Source: REEB506 sp040381035 (GTDB lineage: Bacteria; Pseudomonadota; Alphaproteobacteria; Caulobacterales; Aquidulcibacteraceae). From it: a stretch of 5,252 nucleotides of DNA. This document shows positions 1 to 5,252 of this stretch, in pieces (within the stretch, counting starts at the first letter, position 1; each line of letters begins with the position of its first letter). The position numbers were made by a program, and so were the translations under genes. The notes beneath the pieces were generated by a model that did no database searches, was not told the DNA's origin, and saw nothing but the letters and a program-made list of their open reading frames with translations. Where the stretch lies: the NCBI GenBank assembly GCA_040381035.1, contig JBEIHY010000158.1, positions 1-5,252 of the forward strand, read 5' to 3'.

Positions 1-904
1 ACGACATCAGTCATGAAGGCGCTGTCGTTGTCGAAATCCGCGCCGCGAATGAGCCAAGCAAACAAGCTTTGCGCGCGCGTCATCGCCTCGACAACGAGGC
101 TGCCGTCGCGCGTCACAAGCGGCAGGCACTCGGTCCATCCGGTCGCGATATCCGTCATGGTCAGCGTTTCGCGCATTTTCAACAAAAGTGCTGTTGCGGT
201 TTTGTGCCCGAACATGCGCTCAAATTTAAGTATGGCCGCTTACTGACGGAAAACCGGCATCCACTTTCCCGGAAAGCGGCCTGGATGAATGATCCCGCGA
301 CGCTGGTCCCGCCATGGGCGACCATGTCGATCTCACACAAGCCCGGTGGCGGATCGTTCCAGTCATTGAAAGTGCGGATCGGCGCCTCACGCCGGATCGC
401 CGAATAGAACCCCACCCGTCGACGCCGGCCGCCGGCTGCCGCGACCCTCACGTTGACCAGCATTCGGTCGATCGTCGCAGCGCTCACCGATTTGATCAAC
501 GCGCGGTGGGCGTCGCTCAGCGCAAGGCGACCGTGCCGCTCCAGCGCCGGCAGCAATGACGCGATCATCACCTTCAGCCGCTTGCCGCAGATTCGATCCG
601 ACGCCTCCCACAACGCAGCCAGTGAGTCATGGACGGCGTCATACTTGCGCTGACGCTTGCCGGACGAGGCTATGGCGGCTGGCGCTTCATCACTTGCCGG
701 ACGGTCGCCTGGCGCCGCGGCCTCTTCCGACCACAGCGACCGACTTGCCGACAGCGTCCGGACGGCATGCTTGCGATGCCACCCCGTCACCGCCGTCAGA
801 TCATCGAGTATTCGACCCTTTTCGCGCCGCCCCGCGAGAGCATACCGCTCCGCCACCGCTGCTACGACCTCGCGCTGCGCGCCCATGCTGATCCCGTCTG
901 CCAT
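1..904 (-). pseudogene. DDE-type (rve superfamily) transposase, interrupted and partial
   Basis: This is an insertion-sequence transposase that would carry out DNA cleavage and strand transfer. The N-terminal region (about residues 10-40, with the stretch REKGRILDDLTAVTGWHRKH) looks like a helix-turn-helix for binding the IS ends. The catalytic domain begins at CEIDMVAHGGT, with the first catalytic Asp at about residue 193. After GSFIQ (Q at 281-283) the frame enters a 113-bp insert and stops at 179-181. From position 167 leftwards the expected sequence resumes: TLTMTDIATGWTECLPLVTR, then FDNDSAF, which supplies the second Asp at about residue 254. Excising 168-280 joins the two parts in frame as GSFIQ-TLTMTD. 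The catalytic Glu and C-terminus lie beyond the left edge. The start at 904 (MADGIS) is preferred over ATG 940; ATG 886 (MGAQRE) is also possible. The family is recalled from the motif, resembling IS481/ISNCY-type elements, and the exact group is uncertain. The copy is presumably inactive. Confidence 0.85.
168..280. repeat. 113-bp RIME-like palindromic repeat inserted in the transposase gene
   Basis: The boundaries come from protein continuity: removing exactly 168-280 restores the transposase frame, so this is an insert of 113 bp, which is not a multiple of three. Its two ends carry imperfect inverted copies of one motif. On the plus strand at 184-203 it reads AAAAGTGCTGTTGCGGTTTT; on the minus strand at 267-248 it reads AAAGTGGATGCCGGTTTTCC. 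A perfect inverted repeat CTTTCC-C-GGAAAG lies at 264-276. The AAAAGTGG...CCGGTTTT core resembles the RIME-type short repeats common in alphaproteobacteria (recalled, not searched). No coding potential or clear target-site duplication is visible. It was probably mobilised in trans, but no source element can be named. Confidence 0.7.
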
Positions 905-988
905 CCGCGCCAGCGATCCGATTCGCTGACACCGCCACACCTATCGGCGGACAATCTTCGGTAACATTTTGGATGAGGCAATGCGGGG

Positions 989-1011
989 GCAAATTTGCAC
1001 GCCGGGGAACA
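989..1011 (-). other. Possible outer end of the rve-type IS
   Basis: Upstream of the transposase start the minus strand begins TGTTCCCC at 1011-1004, followed by the perfect 10-bp palindrome GCAAATTTGC at 998-989. A TGT start plus internal short repeats would suit a terminal inverted repeat placed about 110 bp before the gene. The other end of the IS is outside the window, so this cannot be tested here. The rest of 905-1035 shows no gene or RNA that I can support. Confidence 0.25.
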
Positions 1012-1035
1012 CGTTGTGGAATGTTGAGCGCTTAA

Positions 1036-1100
1036 ACCCGTTCCCCAGAAGCGTTACGGGGTTTTCGGACGAGAACGGGTCAAAACCTTAAGTATGGTGT
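1036..1100. repeat. Degenerate relative of the 113-bp repeat
   Basis: This non-coding stretch aligns by eye to the insert at 168-280. It shares AGAAGCG...GGTTTT, then GAAC...TCAAA, and finally the identical decamer TTAAGTATGG (1088-1097 here, 226-235 there) in the same order and orientation. It contains an 8-bp inverted repeat, ACCCGTTC (1036-1043) with GAACGGGT (1073-1080), enclosing 29 bases that themselves hold CCCC...GGGG. Common descent is an inference from this alignment. The outer limits are approximate, and the element may run on into the hairpin at 1108-1137. Confidence 0.45.
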
Positions 1101-1107
1101 GGCTTCA

Positions 1108-1137
1108 CCCGATTTGACTTGATGCAGTCAAATCGGG
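1108..1137. terminator. Perfect 12-bp hairpin beyond the SnoaL gene stop
   Basis: CCCGATTTGACT (1108-1119) and AGTCAAATCGGG (1126-1137) are exact inverted complements around a 6-base loop. On the minus strand the hairpin starts 7 bases after the stop codon of the upstream operon. The position suits an end-of-operon structure that could stop transcription or protect the 3' end of the mRNA. There is no T-run after it, so it does not meet the full pattern of an intrinsic terminator. It may equally be part of the palindromic repeat to its left. Confidence 0.45.
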
Positions 1138-1144
1138 ATCCGCT

Positions 1145-2230
1145 CTACGCGCCGCGCAAGCGCGCGCATTCGATTTGGCGACGCACGGCCAAATCGTCCC
1201 ACACGGTGCGCTCTTCGCGTACGCGGCCATTCATCATCCGCATTTGGCTCACGCCGATGCAATAAACCGGCGACCCGGTCGCTGCGCCATAGCGTCCGCC
1301 GCCGCGATGATGTGCGCGCAACGACCAGCGCAGCGCCACGTCCTGCGCCCCGCCGAGAAAGGGTGTCACCGCGACATGCTCGATCGTTATTTGTGCATCG
1401 GGCAGCGCAGCGAAAATCTCGGCCAGTTCCGCGTCGATGTCGTCGGGCCCATAGAGGCGGCGCGTATTGGGAAACAAGGCGTCAACGCGGTAATCATAGA
1501 GCCGTGAGCGTTCTGCGCCGCCGGGCTCGGCTGACCACGCCTGCAGCAATGCCCGGCCGGCGACTCTGGCGGCGTCACTATCGAAGGCGACGGGCGGCGG
1601 TGGGTTGGCGAAGGCCTCAGCATGGTGCGCGATCAGATCGTAACCTGCCGCGCGATCCGCTTGCGCCTGCGCTTGCGCGACCGCGGCTACTTCCAGGCCC
1701 AGTTGCGCCACCAGACCGGCATTGTCGCGCACCAGCCATTCGCGGATCACTTGATTGTCCTTGCACAGACAGTCGGCGATGGTGTGCACGCGCACCTTCC
1801 GCCCGGTGGCAGGGCCAAATTCGCTGAGCCCGAGATTGGTCATCTTCGAGGTAATCAGATGAGAGGAGTAGAACGCACCGCCGCCTTCGTTTGACCAGAT
1901 CACATTGTCCGCATCGAGGCGGCGATCTGGAAAGGCGCGCAATGTTGCGTGCGTGTTGTCGACCACCGCCTGCGCGCCGACGACGTCGCCTGCCGTCGTG
2001 TGGATGACGCAGTCCGGCGCATAATAGCGCAAGCATAAATCAACCCGGCGCTGGGCCCAGATTTCTTCCGTTATCAGCACGATATAATGCGGGAAATCGA
2101 CGAATTTGGCGTCAAAACCCGGCAGCGGCATGCGCCGCTCCGGCCCGGGGCTTAGCATGTCGGCAAGGTCGGTCGTCGCGACATGGGTCACGGACGCCAC
2201 TTCGACGTGGTGGGGTAATGGCCGGGTCAC
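1145..2230 (-). CDS. Tandem SnoaL-like (NTF2-fold) protein
   Basis: The 361-residue protein has two NTF2/SnoaL-like domains, at about residues 48-178 and 222-357. They are joined by an Ala/Gln-rich linker (about 181-195) and a Pro run near 210-213. Domain 1 is the clearer one: CLRYYAPDCVIHTT near 66-79, then DADNVIWS (106-113) and a C-terminal strand ending REWLVRDNAGLVAQLG (163-178), the usual end of SnoaL-type proteins. SnoaL-like folds serve as ester cyclases, isomerases, hydratases or binding proteins, and single-domain members are about 130-150 residues. No signal peptide is evident, so it is probably cytoplasmic. The GTG start at 2228-2230 overlaps the upstream cupin stop as GTGA, which suggests translational coupling. 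No good Shine-Dalgarno sequence precedes it, and the first roughly 40 residues look poorly ordered, so a start at residue 25 or 34 is possible. The reaction and substrate are unknown. Confidence 0.85.
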   Translation of the reverse strand: MTRPLPHHVEVASVTHVATTDLADMLSPGPERRMPLPGFDAKFVDFPHYIVLITEEIWAQRRVDLCLRYYAPDCVIHTTAGDVVGAQAVVDNTHATLRAFPDRRLDADNVIWSNEGGGAFYSSHLITSKMTNLGLSEFGPATGRKVRVHTIADCLCKDNQVIREWLVRDNAGLVAQLGLEVAAVAQAQAQADRAAGYDLIAHHAEAFANPPPPVAFDSDAARVAGRALLQAWSAEPGGAERSRLYDYRVDALFPNTRRLYGPDDIDAELAEIFAALPDAQITIEHVAVTPFLGGAQDVALRWSLRAHHRGGGRYGAATGSPVYCIGVSQMRMMNGRVREERTVWDDLAVRRQIECARLRGA

Positions 2231-3225
2231 GATGCGACATCCATGGAGTGCTCTGCTTCACCGCCCCGCACCGCGATAACCACCGCCCCTTTTGGGCCGG
2301 ACGTCGCCCGGCGTGCAGCACGGCGCGGCACAGTGAATGTGTCGCCCGGCCCCATGGCGAGGCGCGTATCTTCGATCTGCACATCAAGGTTCCCGAAATG
2401 CAGAAACCAAACATCCGGCGCGTCCAAGCGATGCTGCGGCAATTGCGCGCCGGGCGCGCAGCGCCATTCGCGAACCGTAAAGCCATGGCCCGCACCCAAG
2501 GGCGCATCGGCGCCAATCAGGCCGCGCTCAACGACGCCGGCAACAGGAGATGCATCGGGAAGAACCGGCTGGTCATGGCGCACAATGCGTGCCTCGAGTG
2601 CGCGACTATCGAGCCGTTGCAAGCCAGCGATCTGAACAGGGCTGGTGCGAGGCATCGGCTGCTGACCTACCGGCACGGTCTCACCGTTCGCGGTATCGAC
2701 CAGTCGGCCGCTGTCCAGCAGGACCAGCCCGTAATCCCTGGCCATGTCGAACACATAGGGCGCCCAGAGCACGCGGCCGGGATCGTCGCCGCCCAGCACT
2801 GCCCACAGAAATCCGACATCCGGCCCGATGTTTTCAAACCCGCGAAACGCCCGCGTGGGCAGCGAGATGATGTCGCCCGGGCCCATGCGTGCGGCGCCGT
2901 CTTCGCCGGTTTCGCCCGACTTCATCACCCATGTGCCGGAGTGAACGAAGAACACTTCCGCAGTGTCGTGGCTGTGCTGGGAATTGTGGCAACCGGGCGG
3001 TTGGCGTGCGGCGCCTATGTTAAAGCCGTGCGGCTCTGCGATGTGGACGTGCTGTTCGGGGTTTTCGGACACGCCTGGGCCGATAATCGTGAAGTTCTCT
3101 TTGCGGTCTGAGCCTGGCGTGCGGGTGTCGATGAAAGCGTTCAAACATGGGCGCAGATCGCCATAGCGCACAAGCCGCGCGGCCATGGCCTCAGCGGTGG
3201 TCTCGAAACGAAGGGCAGTTTCCAT
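2227..3225 (-). CDS. Bicupin, one intact and one degenerate metal site
   Basis: The 332-residue protein has two cupin domains, at about 62-150 and 245-320. Cupin motif 1, G(X)5HXH(X)3-4E(X)6G, fits the first domain exactly: G78, H84, H86, E90, G97. Its motif 2, G(X)5PXG(X)2H(X)3N, is in register (G117, P123, N132), but Arg125 replaces Gly and Arg128 replaces the fourth metal ligand His. In the second domain motif 1 is G259, H265, Leu267, Asp271, G278, and motif 2 lacks its His and Asn (Arg305, Ser309). The first domain therefore probably binds metal through three side chains, while the second is probably structural or binds ligand without metal. Bicupins include dioxygenases, isomerases and decarboxylases. 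I recognise this type as an uncharacterised bacterial cupin and would not call it gentisate dioxygenase. The ATG at 3225 has AGGGA nine bases upstream. The protein is probably cytoplasmic and is the first gene of the operon with the SnoaL protein. Confidence 0.88.
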   Translation of the reverse strand: METALRFETTAEAMAARLVRYGDLRPCLNAFIDTRTPGSDRKENFTIIGPGVSENPEQHVHIAEPHGFNIGAARQPPGCHNSQHSHDTAEVFFVHSGTWVMKSGETGEDGAARMGPGDIISLPTRAFRGFENIGPDVGFLWAVLGGDDPGRVLWAPYVFDMARDYGLVLLDSGRLVDTANGETVPVGQQPMPRTSPVQIAGLQRLDSRALEARIVRHDQPVLPDASPVAGVVERGLIGADAPLGAGHGFTVREWRCAPGAQLPQHRLDAPDVWFLHFGNLDVQIEDTRLAMGPGDTFTVPRRAARRATSGPKGAVVIAVRGGEAEHSMDVAS

Positions 3226-3234
3226 AACGGCCAG

Positions 3235-3239
3235 TCCCT
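3235..3239 (-). promoter_or_regulatory. Ribosome binding site of the bicupin gene
   Basis: The minus strand reads AGGGA, then nine bases, then ATG at 3225. This supports the chosen start of the cupin gene. Confidence 0.6.
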
Positions 3240-3360
3240 AAACGACAAGACGACGCTGCGGCAAGGGCGCAGCGGCGCCAGCTCAGCGCAACTTACGCCC
3301 CCAGCGCAGCCAAGACGCCCGCCGCAGACCGGCGATCTCTCGCGTCGACGATCTCGGAAA

Positions 3361-3376
3361 TTGCATGCCCATGCAA
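3361..3376. promoter_or_regulatory. Candidate operator: 16-bp perfect palindrome
   Basis: TTGCATG and CATGCAA are exact inverted complements separated by CC. The site lies near the middle of the divergent gap, about 135 bp from the cupin start and 145 bp from the symporter start. The half-site CATGCAA recurs at 3459-3465, and GCAA-CAA-TTGC (3377-3387) directly abuts the palindrome. This arrangement suits a dimeric transcription regulator controlling both directions. No regulator gene lies in the window, so its family cannot be named. Confidence 0.45.
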
Positions 3377-3507
3377 GCAACAATTGCGCTTTCTTGCCCT
3401 GATTTAGTCGGACTTCTCCAGCCGGGTCAGGGTCAAACAGGAAGGCGTCTTGCCTCCGCATGCAAAGGCGCGTTTGATGGAGGTCAGTCACGCCACGGGC
3501 GGCGGGC

Positions 3508-3514
3508 GGGAGGG
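3508..3514 (+). promoter_or_regulatory. Ribosome binding site that fixes the symporter start
   Basis: GGGAGGG sits seven bases before the ATG at 3522-3524. The open frame extends upstream to a TTG at 3450 and includes an ATG at 3477, but the added residues are hydrophilic and unlike the start of SSS proteins. This site therefore favours 3522. Confidence 0.7.
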
Positions 3515-3521
3515 CCAGGCC

Positions 3522-5111
3522 ATGTTTTCAGCGCTCGATTGGGCCATCGTGCTGGCTTTCCTGGCGGGCAATTTGGTGCTTGGGGCGGTCCTGGGCCGCA
3601 AAGTCGTGTCGGCCAAAGAATTCAATATCGGCTCCGGTAAAACGCCGTGGTGGGCGATCGGGCTGTCGGTGATGGCCACCTATATCAGCGCTCTGTCGTT
3701 CCTTGGCGCGCCGGCTTGGGCTTACAACGACGGACTGGCGGCGCTCGCGATCCATTTGAACTACCCGATCGTAATTATCCTGGTCGTGGCGTATTTCCTG
3801 CCCTTCTTTTATTCCAGCGGCGTCGCCTCGATCTACGAATATCAGGAGCGCCGCTTTGGCCAAGCGTCGCGGGCGGTGATGTCGGCGATTTTTCTGGTCA
3901 CTCAGGCGCTCTCCACGGCGGCAATTTTGTATGCGACGGCGTTGGTGCTGGAATTCGTCACCGGCATGCCCATTCTTTATGCGATCATCGCGATCACCAT
4001 TCTGGCGCTGATTTACACTACGATGGGCGGCATGCTGGCGGTGATCTGGACGGACGTTTTCCAAGCAGTCGTGCTGCTCGGCGGAGCGCTGGTGATTTTG
4101 GTCGCTTTGATCACGCTCATGCCGACGCCGGTTGGCGAGGTGCTGGCGAATTTGAAGAGTCTTGATCGCCTCAATGCGATCCGAACGGATGTAGACCCTA
4201 CACAGACAACGACCATCTGGGCCGGCCTATTCGCGATGACGCTGTTTCACGTCACCGTCTATGGCGGCAACCAGATGATGGTGCAGCGTACGCTGGGCGC
4301 CAAGTCGATCGGCGACGCCAAGAAGTCCTATCTGATGATGGGCTATATAGCGTTTCCGCTCTATTTCTTGTTCTTCTTCATTGGCGTTTTGGCTTACGGT
4401 TATTACCAGGGCAAACCCTTCGACAATCCCAACCAGATCATGCTGCAGTTCGCTGCGGATGCGCGCATTCCCGGCTTGCTCGGCATTCTGGCGGCGGCGG
4501 TTTTGGCGGCCGCGATGTCGACGCTGAGCTCGGCGTTCAATTCGCTATCCACGGCGACAATCGTTGACTTCTACCAGCGTTACCTGCGTCGGAACGAAAC
4601 GGATCGTCATTATCTCTTAGCAGCGCGTATTTTCACGATTGTCTGGGCTTTGATCATTATCGGGCCAGCCTTGATGTATGCGCAGGCCGAGGGCTCAATT
4701 CTGGAAACATTATCGAAAATCGGCAGCTATTTCGTCGGCGCGAAACTGGGCATGTATGCACTCGGCTTCTTTTCAAAGCACACGACGGAGCGGGGTTTGC
4801 TGGTCGGCGTGGCGGTGGGATTTGGCGTGGTGTGGTGGACGGCCACGCAAACCAAAATCGCTTGGCCATGGTATTGCCTGATCGGCGGCGTTGGCACGAT
4901 TGCGGTGGGATGGGCCGCCAGCGTCGCGCTTGGCGGCCTTCAGAAAGACTGGCATGCGCTGACGATCCCCGCCCAACGCCGCCTCGCGGCGGATGAGGCG
5001 CCAACAACATGGAGCGCGATCCCTGGCGTGATAGACCGGCCAACCTGGTGGCTTCTGGCCTATCTCGCCGCGACCCTGATCGGCCTCAAGCTGTTTGAAA
5101 TGGCGTTCTAA
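3522..5111 (+). CDS. Sodium:solute symporter (SSS family)
   Basis: This inner-membrane protein couples Na+ entry to uptake of an organic solute. With the start at 3522 it has 529 residues, normal for the family, and about 14 hydrophobic segments, as in vSGLT-type transporters. The SSF signature end matches YTTMGGMLA at 165-173. The TM segment WAIGLSVMATYISALSFLG (44-62) and the segment AAAMSTLSSAFNSLSTATI (329-347) correspond to those forming the Na2 site. By analogy with vSGLT (recalled), A52, I55, A330, S333 and T334 would bind Na+. IYEYQERRFG (104-113) follows TM3, as in sugar/sialate-type members. The substrate (sugar, polyol, sugar acid or other) cannot be fixed. It diverges from the cupin-SnoaL operon, and its natural 3' flank is replaced by an IS end. 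An alternative start at ATG 3477, with AAAGG upstream, is less likely. The C-terminus LKLFEMAF looks native and intact. Confidence 0.93.
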   Translation: MFSALDWAIVLAFLAGNLVLGAVLGRKVVSAKEFNIGSGKTPWWAIGLSVMATYISALSFLGAPAWAYNDGLAALAIHLNYPIVIILVVAYFLPFFYSSGVASIYEYQERRFGQASRAVMSAIFLVTQALSTAAILYATALVLEFVTGMPILYAIIAITILALIYTTMGGMLAVIWTDVFQAVVLLGGALVILVALITLMPTPVGEVLANLKSLDRLNAIRTDVDPTQTTTIWAGLFAMTLFHVTVYGGNQMMVQRTLGAKSIGDAKKSYLMMGYIAFPLYFLFFFIGVLAYGYYQGKPFDNPNQIMLQFAADARIPGLLGILAAAVLAAAMSTLSSAFNSLSTATIVDFYQRYLRRNETDRHYLLAARIFTIVWALIIIGPALMYAQAEGSILETLSKIGSYFVGAKLGMYALGFFSKHTTERGLLVGVAVGFGVVWWTATQTKIAWPWYCLIGGVGTIAVGWAASVALGGLQKDWHALTIPAQRRLAADEAPTTWSAIPGVIDRPTWWLLAYLAATLIGLKLFEMAF

Positions 5112-5252
5112 CTAGGGCGTGTCGTCAGTTGAGCCACAGGACCACGCAAACGAGCATGACGCCAGCCAGAAAAGTGTTCGCCAGTTTGTCGAACCGGCAC
5201 GCTATTGCTCTGTAATGCTTGATCTTGTTGAAGAAGCGCTCGACGAGGTTGC
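5112..5252 (-). mobile_element. IS5-family (IS427-like) insertion sequence, one end only
   Basis: A transposase reading frame enters from the right edge and stops at 5125. Beyond its stop codon the short sequence GGGCGTGTCGTCAGTTGAGC (5115-5134) has the look of the terminal inverted repeat of IS427-type elements. CTAG at 5112-5115 could be the target sequence at the junction, as IS427-group elements often use such tetranucleotides (recalled). The other end lies outside the window, so neither the TIR nor the target duplication can be confirmed. Confidence 0.7.
5125..5252 (-). CDS. IS5-family transposase, C-terminal fragment
   Basis: The last 41 codons and the TGA stop (5127-5125) of a DDE transposase are present; the rest is beyond the right edge. 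The peptide begins NLVERFFNKIKHYRAIACRF and ends VVLWLN. NLVERFFNKIK-RAIACRFDK is the hallmark of the IS5-family/IS427-group C-terminal region, where the Glu of VERFF is the third catalytic residue of the DDE triad. Members are often made as two overlapping frames (orfA/orfB); this would be the orfB part. No fault is visible in the fragment, but completeness cannot be judged. Confidence 0.85.
   Translation of the reverse strand, partial: NLVERFFNKIKHYRAIACRFDKLANTFLAGVMLVCVVLWLN

Larger units (their letters stand above)
3226..3521. other. Divergent intergenic region between cupin and symporter genes
   Basis: This 296-base gap must carry the promoters for both the leftward cupin-SnoaL operon and the rightward symporter. 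I see no gene in it and no convincing sigma-70 pair of -35 and -10 boxes on either strand. It holds the 16-bp palindrome at 3361-3376, a second copy of the half-site CATGCAA at 3459-3465, the inverted pair CCCTGA (3397-3402) / TCAGGG (3427-3432), and a ribosome binding site at each end. The shared gap makes joint control of both units plausible. Confidence 0.6.

Noticed and set aside
168..280. The 33-residue tail read through the insert as a real transposase C-terminus
   Set aside because: The expected family sequence resumes at position 167 in another frame, so the tail is simply translated repeat DNA.
69..407. Plus-strand open frames over the transposase region
   Set aside because: They run across the IS remnant and the repeat insert without any recognisable protein; the minus strand explains the sequence.
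2218..3111. Long plus-strand open frame of 297 codons opposite the bicupin
   Set aside because: It is the antisense shadow of the cupin gene. Its translation has no recognisable domain, while the minus strand carries exact cupin motifs.
2227..3225. Gentisate 1,2-dioxygenase as the bicupin product
   Set aside because: Length and the bicupin plan are similar, but the fourth His ligand is replaced and I see no gentisate dioxygenase-specific stretches.
3361..3412. Sigma-70 promoter built from TTGCAT or TTGCGC and TTTAGT
   Set aside because: The spacings (36 and 13 bases) do not fit and the -10 match is weak.
3424..3435. Tandem hexamer GGGTCAGGGTCA as a regulatory direct repeat
   Set aside because: Only two units occur, with no matching copy elsewhere in the gap; this is easily chance in GC-rich DNA.
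3450..3521. N-terminal extension of the symporter from TTG 3450 or ATG 3477
   Set aside because: The extra 15-24 residues are hydrophilic and unlike SSS N-termini, and GGGAGGG is well spaced for the ATG at 3522.
3528..4064. Minus-strand open frame of 178 codons inside the symporter gene
   Set aside because: It has a highly charged composition and no domain, and it lies wholly opposite a well-supported membrane protein gene.

Overview
The window looks like a piece of an alphaproteobacterial accessory region. The DNA is GC-rich, the two transposase types are common in that class, and a short repeat resembles the RIME-type palindromic elements that litter alphaproteobacterial intergenic DNA. 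The organism itself cannot be named from the sequence.

Layout, left to right. (1) Positions 1-904, minus strand: the N-terminal two thirds of a DDE-type (rve superfamily) transposase gene. It is split by a 113-bp insert at 168-280 and runs off the left edge. Removing the insert restores one continuous frame across the break. (2) Positions 905-1144: non-coding, with a possible IS end near 1011, a degenerate relative of the 113-bp repeat, and a perfect 12-bp-arm hairpin just beyond the next gene's stop codon. (3) Positions 1145-3225, minus strand: a two-gene operon whose genes overlap by 4 bp (GTGA). The first gene encodes a two-domain cupin and the second a protein with two SnoaL/NTF2-like domains. 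(4) Positions 3226-3521: a divergent intergenic region with a perfect 16-bp palindrome (7-bp arms) that may be an operator. (5) Positions 3522-5111, plus strand: a complete sodium:solute symporter (SSS family). (6) Positions 5112-5252: the end of an IS5-family (IS427-like) element, starting within a few bases of the symporter stop codon and carrying the last 41 codons of its transposase on the minus strand.

The central block (bicupin, tandem SnoaL, divergent SSS transporter) reads as a small uptake-and-conversion module. The symporter would import an organic solute, and the cupin and SnoaL proteins would act on it or a derived intermediate in the cytoplasm. The substrate cannot be read from the sequence. 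Transposase genes on both sides suggest the block lies in a mobile or rearranged part of the genome. The most useful observations are the intact-plus-degenerate architecture of the bicupin, the repeat nested in the transposase, and the operator-like palindrome between the divergent units.
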